This document shows positions 47,162-57,365 of a stretch of 64,000 nucleotides of DNA, piece after piece (positions within the stretch are counted from its first letter, which is position 1; each line of letters begins with the position of its first letter). The notes beneath the pieces are model-generated. The model was not told where the DNA came from. It did no database searches and saw only the letters and a program-made list of their open reading frames with translations. The position numbers were made by a program, and so were the translations under genes. The stretch is from Mycobacterium botniense (GTDB lineage: Bacteria; Actinomycetota; Actinomycetes; Mycobacteriales; Mycobacteriaceae): the NCBI RefSeq assembly GCF_010723305.1, contig NZ_BLKW01000004.1, positions 1 through 64,000 of the forward strand, in the 5' to 3' direction.

Positions 47162-48166
47162 ATGGGTTCCTACGTCGCCAAGACGGGTGAGTTCACCCGC
47201 GACACCGACTACATCTCCACTCGCATCACCGCCGATGGGCGTGACGGCTATCCGGTCGAGGCGGGGCGGTATCGGCTCATCGTCGCACGCGCGTGCCCCT
47301 GGGCTAACCGCGCGATCATAGTGCGTCGACTGCTCGGACTGGAAAAGGTTATGTCCATTGGCTTTTGCGGGCCCACTCACGACGAGCGCAGTTGGACATT
47401 CGACCTTGACCCGGATGGTGTCGACCCTGTCTTGAAAATTCCGCGGCTACGGGATGCGTACTTCAAACGTTTTCCCGGCTATCCGAAGGGAATCACCGTC
47501 CCGGCGATTGTCGACATACCCAGCGGCGAGGTCGTGACCAACGACTTCGCACAGATGACGCTGGACTTTTCCACCGAGTGGACCGCCTATCACCGCGACG
47601 GCGCCCCGCAGCTGTATCCCGAGCCGCTGCGGGCCCAGATCGACGAGGTGAATGAGCGGGTCTATAGGGAAATCAACAACGGCGTATACCAGTGCGGCTT
47701 CGCGGGCTCACAACAGGCCTACGACGACGCCTACGAGCGTTTGTTTTCCGCACTGGACTGGGTCAGCGAACGGCTGGCGGCGCAGCGATATCTAGTGGGT
47801 TACACCATCACCGAGGCTGACATCCGACTATTCACCACGCTGGTGCGCTTCGACGCGGTCTACCACGGGCATTTCAAATGCAACCGGTGCAAGCTCACCG
47901 AAATGCCGGTGCTGTGGGCCTACGCGCGCGACTTGTTCCAAACCCCGGGTTTCGGTGACACCGTCGATTTCGTGCAGATCAAGCGGCACTACTACCTCGT
48001 GCACAGCGACATCAATCCCACCGGCATTGTGCCGAAAGGCCCAGACCTGGCCGGGTGGCTCACAGCACATGGCCGGGAAGCTTTGGGCGGCAAGCCTTTC
48101 GGAAATGGTACACCGCCCGGACCGCCACCTGAGAACGAGCGGGTTCCCGCCGGCCACTCGGTGTAG
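47162..48166 (+). CDS. Xi-class glutathione S-transferase-like reductase
   Basis: 334 residues. The active-site segment ARACPWANRAIIVRRLLGLE (Cys45) and YLVGYTITEADIRLFTTLVR match glutathionyl-hydroquinone reductases (YqjG/ECM4 type). Mycobacteria make mycothiol rather than glutathione, so the thiol partner is uncertain. The gene is 55 bases after fadE10 and not part of the M. tuberculosis order here. Confidence 0.87.
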   Translation: MGSYVAKTGEFTRDTDYISTRITADGRDGYPVEAGRYRLIVARACPWANRAIIVRRLLGLEKVMSIGFCGPTHDERSWTFDLDPDGVDPVLKIPRLRDAYFKRFPGYPKGITVPAIVDIPSGEVVTNDFAQMTLDFSTEWTAYHRDGAPQLYPEPLRAQIDEVNERVYREINNGVYQCGFAGSQQAYDDAYERLFSALDWVSERLAAQRYLVGYTITEADIRLFTTLVRFDAVYHGHFKCNRCKLTEMPVLWAYARDLFQTPGFGDTVDFVQIKRHYYLVHSDINPTGIVPKGPDLAGWLTAHGREALGGKPFGNGTPPGPPPENERVPAGHSV

Positions 48167-48213
48167 CGTCTCAGCGTGCAGCAGCACGGATCGGTGCCGT
48201 CGTCACCGGCTGA

Positions 48214-48705
48214 TCAGTCCCATGCTGTGCGCACCGACCATTCCGCATGGGGGACGTCGCGCAGTTCACCGCTGGTGTCGAAAACCAGCGTCAGCAATTG
48301 CACCGCGATTCCGGCCAACCGCCCGCGGTGCGGGTCGACTGTGGGGATAGTGACGGCCAGACGGGTGCCCGGCCGAAACATCGTCGTCGCCGGGTTGGCC
48401 GGGTCGTCATAGACGCGCAGCAGCCGCCACGGTGCGCGGCCGATCGCGGCGGGAACCGACAGTTGTACTGGATCACGCTCGTTGACGGGCAGTTGGCCTT
48501 GGGTCTGCGGTTTCTGGCAATCGTCGAGGTTAAGCACATTGCAATACAGATACGGCCCCACTCGGGTCAAATGCCCATCCGAGTAGGCGCTGATTTCCGG
48601 CTGTTTCGGGCCAGAGTCGCGCACCAGCAGCCACGTGCCGGTCCCGGTGCCGGCGGATGCGAGCGCCACCAGCGCCGCACCCAGCAGCCGGAGGCCGCGT
48701 CTCAT
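48214..48705 (-). CDS. Secreted DUF2771-like protein (Rv0875c-like)
   Basis: 163 residues with a signal or anchor segment (LRLLGAALVALASAGTGTGT) and a beta-rich body with a Cys pair (YLYCNVLNLDDCQKPQ). It is coupled to the MFS gene upstream by ATGA. Function unknown. Confidence 0.82.
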   Translation of the reverse strand: MRRGLRLLGAALVALASAGTGTGTWLLVRDSGPKQPEISAYSDGHLTRVGPYLYCNVLNLDDCQKPQTQGQLPVNERDPVQLSVPAAIGRAPWRLLRVYDDPANPATTMFRPGTRLAVTIPTVDPHRGRLAGIAVQLLTLVFDTSGELRDVPHAEWSVRTAWD

Positions 48706-50300
48706 GCGGAAGGCACCGCCCCGCTGGGAACACCCCGGCGCCCGCCCTCCTGCTCGACCAGGACGGGCCGATTACCCCCGAAACCCGGTATCAGCGAGTC
48801 ACCGCGGAAGCTCACGACGGTCTGCGCTAGGCCCGGGATCAATAACGCGCTGATCGCGGTGAAGCCCACCCACAGCTTGGTGTAAAGCAGCACGCCGAGA
48901 GTGCCGCCAAGCACCCAGGCCAGCTGCAGTGTCGACTCGGACCGCCCGAACGCCGACGCCCGCGACTGTTCGGGCAGGTCATCTTGCAAGGAGGCGTCCA
49001 GTGATGCTTTGGCGATTGCGCTCGACCCCGATGTGACCAGTGCGGCAAGAGCGGTCACGAGCAGACTGCCGGTTATTGCAGCGGCCAACGCGGCGGCAGT
49101 CACCGCAACGGTGCAGCGCACCACGAGCACCGCGGGTCTGCCCAGTTGCAGTCGTGCGCTGGTGAAGTTGCCGGCGAAATTGCCGATCGCGGCCGCGGCG
49201 CCGATGAGGCCCAGAATGCCCAGCTGAACCCATCCGCTGCTGTCGTGTGCCTTAGCGACGAACGCTGGATACAAAAATAAGAACCCCACCATCACCTTGA
49301 TCGTGCAGTTACCCCACAACGCGGTAATGATGTTGCGCCCCAACGGTTGCCGTATACCGGTGACGTGTTTGACTTTATCCGGCCAATATCGGCGCGGCTG
49401 CTCGCTGCGGTGGCGATAGCTCAATGTGGTCGGCACTTCGCCGGTAGTCACCTCCACCCAGCGTGGGATCCGCATCGACAGCCAGGCCCCGGCAATCGTG
49501 ACCGCCACGATGACAAACAAAGCGCCGGGCAGGGCGAACAAGTGGCTGAAGGAAAACTCGACTCCGCTTGCGATGGCCCCACCGGCGATGGTGCCGCCGA
49601 GCAGACCGAACACCGTGAGCCGGGAGTTGACCCGCACCAGGTCGATGGTCGGCGGCATCACCCGCGGAGTCACCGCGCTGCGCAGTACGGAGAACGATTT
49701 CGACAGCACCATCATGGCCAGTGCACACGGGTACAGCACCCAGGACGGGAAGCTGCCGGTGGCACCGTCGTAGTTGGCGATCAACACCACCGCCAGTACG
49801 GTCCGTAGCACGAACGATGTCGCCAGCGCGACCCGGCGCCCGTGCTGGAGCCGGTCCAGCGCCGGGCCGATCAGCGGCGCGATGACCGCGAACGGCGCGA
49901 TGGTGATCAGCAGGTACAGTGCAACCCTGCTCTTGCTCTCTCCAGTGGCCGCGGCAAAGAAAAGTGTGTTTGCCAGCGCGACGGCCATCGCGGAGTCGAC
50001 CGCGAAATTCGCCATGACCGGCCACGTAAGCGCGGTCAGCCCGGATTTGTCAGCGCCATCGGCGGTGGCGGCCTTTTGAAACAACCCATACATCCGCGAA
50101 CCCATTTCGCGGCTCCGCTGGGCCGCAGCCCTGGTGACGGTAATGCGTTCGCTCGAGCCCGGACCACGTGGTGGCGGCTCACGTCGACGAGAGGCGTCGG
50201 GTTGCTGATACAGCGGCGGCAGGTAGCGGTTGGCACTGGGCATCGGCGGCGGGCGGCGCGGTTGGCGGGCGGCGGACTCGTCAGCCGGGTAGTTCGCCAT
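48702..50300 (-). CDS. MFS transporter (Rv0876c-like)
   Basis: ATG 50300 gives 532 residues; the first 110 are hydrophilic and Pro/Arg-rich, then some 12 hydrophobic segments, for example LTWPVMANFAVDSAMAVALA and APFAVIAPLIGPALDRL with GRRVALA. Typical major facilitator layout. The substrate is unknown. The long cytosolic N terminus is conserved in mycobacterial homologues. Confidence 0.86.
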   Translation of the reverse strand: MANYPADESAARQPRRPPPMPSANRYLPPLYQQPDASRRREPPPRGPGSSERITVTRAAAQRSREMGSRMYGLFQKAATADGADKSGLTALTWPVMANFAVDSAMAVALANTLFFAAATGESKSRVALYLLITIAPFAVIAPLIGPALDRLQHGRRVALATSFVLRTVLAVVLIANYDGATGSFPSWVLYPCALAMMVLSKSFSVLRSAVTPRVMPPTIDLVRVNSRLTVFGLLGGTIAGGAIASGVEFSFSHLFALPGALFVIVAVTIAGAWLSMRIPRWVEVTTGEVPTTLSYRHRSEQPRRYWPDKVKHVTGIRQPLGRNIITALWGNCTIKVMVGFLFLYPAFVAKAHDSSGWVQLGILGLIGAAAAIGNFAGNFTSARLQLGRPAVLVVRCTVAVTAAALAAAITGSLLVTALAALVTSGSSAIAKASLDASLQDDLPEQSRASAFGRSESTLQLAWVLGGTLGVLLYTKLWVGFTAISALLIPGLAQTVVSFRGDSLIPGFGGNRPVLVEQEGGRRGVPSGAVPSA

Positions 50301-50509
50301 ACCGGGGTGCTCGCCGACGGTTCGGTGGCCGCTCCGGCGTCTGGTGGGAGACGCCGGACGGCTGGGATGATCACGCCGCCGTCCAGACACAGGTCGATTG
50401 TCTCCCACGCCGAGCGCCCGGGTCTGCAGGCGAGCATGGTGTGGCTCACGGGTGCTGTCGTCGGGCACTATGGGAAAGGTACTGGAAAGAAGGGCAAAAG
50501 AAGGACAGC

Positions 50510-51298
50510 ATGACCGGGGCCAGTGAGGAATTGGGCGCGGCGACCGTGGCCGAGTGGCCAGCGGGGTTGGCTGCGGTGCTGACCGGTGCCGTCGACCAGG
50601 CCAGGGCGGCCATCGCAGAAGTCAGTGGCACTGACGCGGTGGGGGAATACCTGGGCGTCGCCTACGAAGACGCCACCGCCGCGACCCACCGGTTCCTCGC
50701 GCATCTGCCCGGTTACCAGGGCTGGCAGTGGGCCGTTGTCGTCGCCGCCTACCCGGGAGCCGACCACGCCACGGTCAGCGAAGTCGTCCTGCTTCCCGGG
50801 CCCACAGCACTGCTGGCACCGGCGTGGGTGCCATGGGAACAGCGGGTCAGGCCCGGGGATCTGGGCCCTGGGGATCTCCTCGCGCCGCCGGCCGATGATC
50901 CACGGCTGATTCCGGGCTACCTCGCGAGCGGAGACCCGCAGATTGATGAGACCGCCGCGGAGATCGGGCTGGGGCGCCGGCGGGTGATGAGCGCCTGGGG
51001 CCGCGCTCAGGTCGCCCAACGCTGGCATGACGGTGATTACGGGCCGGGTTCGGCGATGGCGCGTTCCGCCAAACGGCCGTGTCGCACGTGTGGCTTTTAC
51101 CTGCCGCTGGCCGGGTCGCTTGGCGCGAACTTCGGGGTATGCGGTAACGAGATGTCGGCCGACGGGCATGTTGTCGACGCCGAATACGGGTGCGGCGCCC
51201 ATTCCGACACACCCGCCGTGGCGGGCAGCGGCTCGCCGATCTATGAGCCCTACGACGATGGTGTCCTAGACATCACCGAAAGACCGGCGGAGTCGTAG
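50510..51298 (+). CDS. DUF3027 protein (Rv0877-like)
   Basis: ATG 50510 follows AAGGACAGC; 262 residues. It contains WQWAVVVAAYPGADHATVSE, an alpha region, and a C-terminal zinc-ribbon-like part with CRTCGFYLPLAG and CGNEMSADGHVVDAEYGCGA. It is divergent from the MFS gene with about 210 bases between. Function unknown. Confidence 0.83.
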   Translation: MTGASEELGAATVAEWPAGLAAVLTGAVDQARAAIAEVSGTDAVGEYLGVAYEDATAATHRFLAHLPGYQGWQWAVVVAAYPGADHATVSEVVLLPGPTALLAPAWVPWEQRVRPGDLGPGDLLAPPADDPRLIPGYLASGDPQIDETAAEIGLGRRRVMSAWGRAQVAQRWHDGDYGPGSAMARSAKRPCRTCGFYLPLAGSLGANFGVCGNEMSADGHVVDAEYGCGAHSDTPAVAGSGSPIYEPYDDGVLDITERPAES

Positions 51299-51332
51299 CT
51301 CATCGTGCGATCTTCACGTTCGCCTCGGTGGG

Positions 51333-51788
51333 CTAGCCTTGCTCGGCGGCGGCTTTGATCTTGGCCAGTGTTGCGTTCATACCGTCGACGAGCTCGCGTT
51401 CGAATTTCTCGACTCCGCCGAAAAGTGCGTTCACCGTCATGTTCGACACTGGTTTGACACCGTTTTCGGCGTGACGGGTCTCGATCACCCGGGTTCCCCG
51501 GTCGGTCGGCTCCAGTTCGTAACTCCAGATGGTGCCATTGGCGTTGACTTTGAACGCCAGCTTTTTCTCCGGGATGACTTCGGTGACCGTGCTCGTCGTG
51601 GGCCAGAATAGGTACTTGCGGCGGTTGAGGTTGACAGTGCGGGTGCCTGGGCGCAGCGGCCCGAGCTGCATCATCCACCGGCATTGCGGGCTCCACTGCC
51701 GCATCCGGCGAAGGTCTGATATTAAGGCCCAGACTTTCGAGACCGGTGCATTGATATCGACCTGAGCTTGCAAAAGCGGCGCTGCCAT
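51333..51788 (-). CDS. SRPBCC (polyketide cyclase-like) protein
   Basis: ATG 51788 with GGAGG upstream, 151 residues: VDINAPVSKVWALISDLRRM, then a hydrophobic-pocket sheet (TRTVNLNRRKYLFWPTTSTV) and a C-terminal helix. The START-like fold binds hydrophobic ligands. It replaces the PPE13 position of M. tuberculosis between Rv0877 and Rv0879c. Confidence 0.82.
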   Translation of the reverse strand: MAAPLLQAQVDINAPVSKVWALISDLRRMRQWSPQCRWMMQLGPLRPGTRTVNLNRRKYLFWPTTSTVTEVIPEKKLAFKVNANGTIWSYELEPTDRGTRVIETRHAENGVKPVSNMTVNALFGGVEKFERELVDGMNATLAKIKAAAEQG

Positions 51789-51821
51789 TGAACCTCCTTG
51801 GTCTGGACATTGGTCGCACAT

Positions 51822-52118
51822 TTATGTCTTTGATATCTGTCCCCGGCGGGATTGCAGGCCGGTTTGTGCCCCGCGCGCACCGCGGCGGGCGGCATCGCGC
51901 TGCCACAGAAAAATACCGGTGCCGAGCAGTCCGGTGCCCAGTCCGGCAACCGCCACCGGGCGCCAACTCTCAAAGGCGGGCACGGTGAACGCCAGCACTG
52001 CGGCAGCCAGCCATGCTATCGCGCCGACCGCGATCATCGGCCACACCTCCAGCACCGCGGCGGGCAGCGGCGGCGGCTCGGGAACTCGGTCAGGTTCGGC
52101 ATGCATCGCCAACAACAT
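51822..52118 (-). CDS. DUF2530 membrane protein (Rv0879c-like)
   Basis: 98 residues from ATG 52118 (ATG 52106 is an alternative). Two membrane helices: MIAVGAIAWLAAAVLAFTVP and VAVAGLGTGLLGTGIFLWQR, then a basic tail. Conserved next to the MarR gene in mycobacteria. Function unknown. Confidence 0.8.
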   Translation of the reverse strand: MLLAMHAEPDRVPEPPPLPAAVLEVWPMIAVGAIAWLAAAVLAFTVPAFESWRPVAVAGLGTGLLGTGIFLWQRDAARRGARGAQTGLQSRRGQISKT

Positions 52119-52219
52119 AGCCGGTGGCGGTGTCCGTCGGCAGGCGGCGCAGCGCGGGTTGTGCAGTCGATTGGTGACTACGGCACCCAGCCCCGACGTT
52201 CCGTTGTAACCTTCGCGCT

Positions 52220-52651
52220 GTGAGGGATGGGGACAGTCGGCTAGCGAGCGATTTAACGTTGGCGGTCATGCGGCTGGCCCGCCAACTGCGGTTCCGGCGT
52301 TCGCAATCGCCGGTGTCGCTATCGCAACTGTCGGCCCTGGCGACCTTGGCTACAGAAGGCCCGATGACCCCCGGCGCGCTGGCGGTCCGGGAACGGGTGC
52401 GCCCGCCGTCAATGACCCGCGTGATCGCCTCGTTGGCCGAGCTGGGCTTCGTCGACCGCACCGGACATCCCGTCGACGGACGCCAGGTACTGGTGTCGGT
52501 GTCGGACACCGGCGCGAAGCTGCTGGAAGCGGAACGCCGCGCCAGCCAAGAATGGTTGGCGCAGCGACTCGCATCCCTGGACACTACCGCGCGCCAGACA
52601 CTGCGCAGCGCCGCCGACATCATTCTCGCTTTAGTCGACGAAAGCCCTTGA
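52220..52651 (+). CDS. MarR-family regulator (Rv0880-like)
   Basis: GTG 52220, 143 residues with the winged helix [40 protein letters not shown] and the beta wing [20 protein letters not shown] -10-like TAACCT lies seven bases before the start, so the mRNA may be leaderless. It is directly followed by the rRNA methyltransferase gene. Confidence 0.9.
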   Translation: MRDGDSRLASDLTLAVMRLARQLRFRRSQSPVSLSQLSALATLATEGPMTPGALAVRERVRPPSMTRVIASLAELGFVDRTGHPVDGRQVLVSVSDTGAKLLEAERRASQEWLAQRLASLDTTARQTLRSAADIILALVDESP

Positions 52652-53497
52652 ATGTCTCGGGTTTCGCTCACTGCCCGCTGTGACACGGGCGGCGTAAACG
52701 TTTACGACATCGACGACCCCGCCGACCCGCGGCTCGACCATTTTCGCGACTTGAACAGCGCGGACCGGCGTCCGGATCTGCCGCCGCGGGGCCTGGTGAT
52801 CGCCGAGGGTGTGCTGGCGGTGCGTCGCATGCTGGCATCGCGGTTCAGGCCGTTGGCTCTGCTCGGCACCGACCGCAGGCTCGCTGAGCTCGTCGACGAC
52901 CTGGCCGGCAGCGACGCACCCTACTATCGGGTTTCTGCGGAGGTCATGGCACGTGTCGTTGGCTTTCATCTGAATCGTGGTGTACTGGCCGCGGCACGCC
53001 GGGTGACGGAACCCAGTGTGGCGCAGGTGACCGATAGTGCGCATACGGTGGCAGTGCTTGAGGGTGTCAACGACCACGAGAACCTGGGCTCGATTTTCCG
53101 CAACGCGGCCGGGCTGGGGGTCGACGCGGTGATCGTCGGCGGCGGTTGTGCTGATCCGCTTTACCGCCGCGCTGTCAGGGTTTCGATGGGGCATGTGCTG
53201 CTGGTGCCCTACGCACACACACGTGACTGGCCCGCTGATCTGAAAATCTTGCGTGAACACGGCTTTCACTTGCTTGCGATGACACCTCATCCGCATGCCC
53301 AACCGCTTGCGGTGGCCATGGCGGCGGTGCGTAACAAGCGCGTCGCCGTGCTGGTCGGCGCCGAGGGCCCGGGCCTGAGCGAGCGAGCCATGCGGGCTTG
53401 TGATGTGCGTGTGCGTATCCCGATGTGGCGAGGCACAGACTCGCTTAATGTCGCCACCGCCGCCGCTCTGGCGTTTTACGAGCGGGTTCGGGGATGA
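52652..53497 (+). CDS. SpoU/TrmH-type RNA 2'-O-methyltransferase (Rv0881-like)
   Basis: Starts at ATG 52652, next to the MarR stop; 281 residues. The SPOUT knot shows as VAVLEGVNDHENLGSIFRNA, VLVGAEGPGLSERAMRACDV and VRIPMWRGTDSLNVATAAAL. The N-terminal 110 residues are a substrate-binding part. It methylates ribose in rRNA or tRNA; the site is not determinable. Confidence 0.92.
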   Translation: MSRVSLTARCDTGGVNVYDIDDPADPRLDHFRDLNSADRRPDLPPRGLVIAEGVLAVRRMLASRFRPLALLGTDRRLAELVDDLAGSDAPYYRVSAEVMARVVGFHLNRGVLAAARRVTEPSVAQVTDSAHTVAVLEGVNDHENLGSIFRNAAGLGVDAVIVGGGCADPLYRRAVRVSMGHVLLVPYAHTRDWPADLKILREHGFHLLAMTPHPHAQPLAVAMAAVRNKRVAVLVGAEGPGLSERAMRACDVRVRIPMWRGTDSLNVATAAALAFYERVRG

Positions 53498-53623
53498 TCG
53501 AAGCGTGTCGAAGAACTTGGCTTCCGCACCTGGTGGCGCTACCGGCCCGCACTCGGTTCCTGTCGGCAACCCGCGTTCACATGTGAGCGCGGTTGCCCAT
53601 CCCAGGTCGTTGAGGCTCGTGTT

Positions 53624-53902
53624 GTGATCAACCAGCCCACGCCGTGGGGGACGGGTTTGACGGTGGCCGGGTTCGTCGCCGCCGTGACCGGCGTCGCGGT
53701 AGTGGTGCTGGGTTTCGGGCTGATCCGGGTCCATCCGCTGTTAGCCGTCGGCCTTAACGTCGTCGCGGCTGGAGGGCTGGCACCTACCCTGTGGGGATGG
53801 CGGCGCACACCGGTTTTGCGGTGGTTCGTGTTGGGAACGGCGGTCGGTGTCGCGGGAGCCTGGCTGACGTTGCTCACGCTGACCGCGCTTGGCGCCGGTT
53901 AA
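53624..53902 (+). CDS. DUF2537 membrane protein (Rv0882-like)
   Basis: GTG 53624, 92 residues with three or so hydrophobic helices (GLTVAGFVAAVTGVAVVVLG; VLGTAVGVAGAWLTLLTL). Conserved in place. Function unknown. Confidence 0.8.
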   Translation: MINQPTPWGTGLTVAGFVAAVTGVAVVVLGFGLIRVHPLLAVGLNVVAAGGLAPTLWGWRRTPVLRWFVLGTAVGVAGAWLTLLTLTALGAG

Positions 53903-54113
53903 CGATTCGGGGTCTGCCAGGTGGCCGGTGACAGCTGTCGCAGAGGTACCCGGTGAGCCGCGCCGGCACCAGCCGAGGCCGGGCAAACCGTCATGTGGTG
54001 CCGTTATCGCTGAAAGCCGGGCACGTGAGATACCCGCAAAAAACTCAAGCCGCAAACGTCACTGCTGGGCATTTTGCACCGACAGCGTGGTTGTGCCACC
54101 CACCCTCCCGACT

Positions 54114-54878
54114 TTAGCGTTGTCCGCTCGAACGCACTCCCAGCAAAACATCTTCCCAGGCCGGAACCGGTGGTTTACCGCGGCGACTGCGGGCCGGCGG
54201 GTGTTTGTGCTCTGTTTCACCGGCGGGGGGCGAGGGTGCAGGCTCGTCGAAGTCGAGTTCGGCCACCGGCGCCAGTGGCCGCAGCGGGCGGTTGAAGTTT
54301 GGGTCGATGAGCTCGCTGGCTGCATCGTCGAGGGCGGTCACCGTCCCCCCGTGGGCGCCGGGAGTAAAGCAGAAATGCGCGACATTGTCGGATCGGCCGG
54401 CCTTCCAAGCCAGCTGCACCGTCCACCGGCCGTCTTCATTGCGCCAGGCATCCCAATTGGTGTTGTCGGGGTTGAGGCCCCGCGCCAGCAAGGCGCTCGT
54501 CACCGTTTCCAGTAGTGTCATCACCGCGGGACCGTCGGCGAGGACCGGGTGCGCCGCCGTTGCCAGCTCAGCGGCCCGTGAGCGTTCCAGCAACACGGGA
54601 TGAGCGAACCGCTCGACTCGCTCGACATCGACACCTGCGGCCGCAGCAACCTGCTCGACAGACGCACCGGCACGGATACGCGCCTGAATCTCCTTGGGAC
54701 GCAGCATGTTCGAAGCCTCGATCTCAATCTCAGTCTGCCCGATCCGCGCCGCGTCTCCGCGCACGGCCGCCCGCAGGCGCTCGTCGGCGCGCAACTTGAA
54801 CTTTTCCGATGGGTCATCGCCCTCGCAAATAATATGTTTGCCGTCAACGTCGAGGCCGATGACTTTGAGTTCCCGCAT
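54114..54878 (-). CDS. sepH: Septation protein SepH
   Basis: 254 residues: MRELKVIGLDVDGKHIICEG, then a helix-turn-helix-like segment (KEIQARIRAGASVEQVAAAA) and LTVDG-type beta part (DAWRNEDGRWTVQLAWKAGR) of DUF3071. Actinobacterial SepH binds FtsZ and promotes filament assembly. The C terminus is Pro/Arg-rich. Confidence 0.9.
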   Translation of the reverse strand: MRELKVIGLDVDGKHIICEGDDPSEKFKLRADERLRAAVRGDAARIGQTEIEIEASNMLRPKEIQARIRAGASVEQVAAAAGVDVERVERFAHPVLLERSRAAELATAAHPVLADGPAVMTLLETVTSALLARGLNPDNTNWDAWRNEDGRWTVQLAWKAGRSDNVAHFCFTPGAHGGTVTALDDAASELIDPNFNRPLRPLAPVAELDFDEPAPSPPAGETEHKHPPARSRRGKPPVPAWEDVLLGVRSSGQR

Positions 54879-55029
54879 GGCTTCTCCTCGGGAGGCTCTG
54901 GGCAGACCAGCGCGCCAGGTCTGTCACGTGCGCACTCTAGTGCAGCGAACGCCGTCGACTGCGCTGACACGCGGGCGAAACACCCCGATTAGCAGGCGCA
55001 TGCCGACAAGTGCCGGCGAACCGGCACTG

Positions 55030-56169
<1,140 letters not shown>

Positions 56170-56333
56170 TTAGTGAGCGGTGGGGATGCCGCCGAAGTGA
56201 CCGGTGTGAAGCACCTCACAGTGCCGGCTGCGAGGCGTCTGGGCCACAGCGCGGGGACGCAGTCTGGATCATTCCCGATACCTGCGGTACCGTCTACACA
56301 AGAAGCCGAAATGTAAAGCTTAGGAGGCTTTCG

Positions 56334-57350
56334 ATGGCTCGGACACGCATGGTGCAACGTTGGCGCCGCAACATGGAGGTGCGGGACGACGCCGAGTACG
56401 TGAGCATGCTCACCACGCTGTCCGAGGGGTCGGTGCGGCGCAATTTCAACCCCTACACCGACATCGATTGGAACTCAACGGATTTCGCAGTTACCGACAA
56501 TGATCCCCGTTGGGTCCTGCCGGCGACCGACCCGTTGGGCCGCCACCCCTGGTATCGGGCGCAGCCACTGGAGCGCCAGATCAAGATCGGCATGTGGCGG
56601 CAGGCCAATGTCGCCAAAGTGGGCCTGCAATTTGAATCCGTGCTCATCCGGGGACTAATGGAGTACGCCTTTTGGGTGCCCAACGGCTCTCCGGAGTACC
56701 GTTACTGCCTGCACGAGTCGGTCGAAGAGTGCAACCACACCATGATGTTTCAGGAGATGGTGAATCGCATCGGTGCCGACGTTCCGGGCGCGCCGCGGTT
56801 CCTGCGCTGGTTGTCGCCGCTGATCCCGCTCGTCGCCGGCCCGCTGCCGATTCCATTTTTCTTCGGTGTGCTCGCCGGCGAAGAGCCTATCGACCACGCC
56901 CAGAAAAACGTACTGCGTGAGGGCAAGACACTGCATCCCATCATGGAGCGGGTGATGGCGATTCATGTGGCCGAGGAGGCACGGCATATCTCCTTCGCCC
57001 ACGCCTACTTACGCAAACGGGTTCCGCATCTGACCAAACACCAGCGGTTTTGGCTCTCGCTGTACGTTCCGCTGGTCATGCGACTGCTGGGTCAGGCCAT
57101 CACTGTGCCGCCCAAAGCTTTCTGGCAGGAGTTCAACATTCCGCGCGAGGTCAAAAAGGAGCTGTTCTTCCGCTCACCGGAGTCCCGGAAGTTCTTGCAG
57201 GACATGTTCGCCGACGTTCGGATGCTGGCCTACGACACCGGGTTGATGAATCCTGTGGCCAAACTCATATGGCGGCTGTGCAAGATCAACGGCAAACCAT
57301 CCCGGTATCGCAGCGAGCCGCAGCGCCGGCGCTTGGTCGCGGCCGCCTAA
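56334..57350 (+). CDS. AurF-like diiron oxygenase (Rv0885-like)
   Basis: 338 residues. Iron ligands are suggested by YCLHESVEECNHTMMFQEMV and HVAEEARHISFAHAYL (two ExxH motifs), as in AurF-type N-oxygenases or ferritin-like enzymes. The 16-base gap to fprB suggests electrons may come from its product; this is inference. Confidence 0.85.
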   Translation: MARTRMVQRWRRNMEVRDDAEYVSMLTTLSEGSVRRNFNPYTDIDWNSTDFAVTDNDPRWVLPATDPLGRHPWYRAQPLERQIKIGMWRQANVAKVGLQFESVLIRGLMEYAFWVPNGSPEYRYCLHESVEECNHTMMFQEMVNRIGADVPGAPRFLRWLSPLIPLVAGPLPIPFFFGVLAGEEPIDHAQKNVLREGKTLHPIMERVMAIHVAEEARHISFAHAYLRKRVPHLTKHQRFWLSLYVPLVMRLLGQAITVPPKAFWQEFNIPREVKKELFFRSPESRKFLQDMFADVRMLAYDTGLMNPVAKLIWRLCKINGKPSRYRSEPQRRRLVAAA

Positions 57351-57365
57351 AAGACGGCCTGCGAC

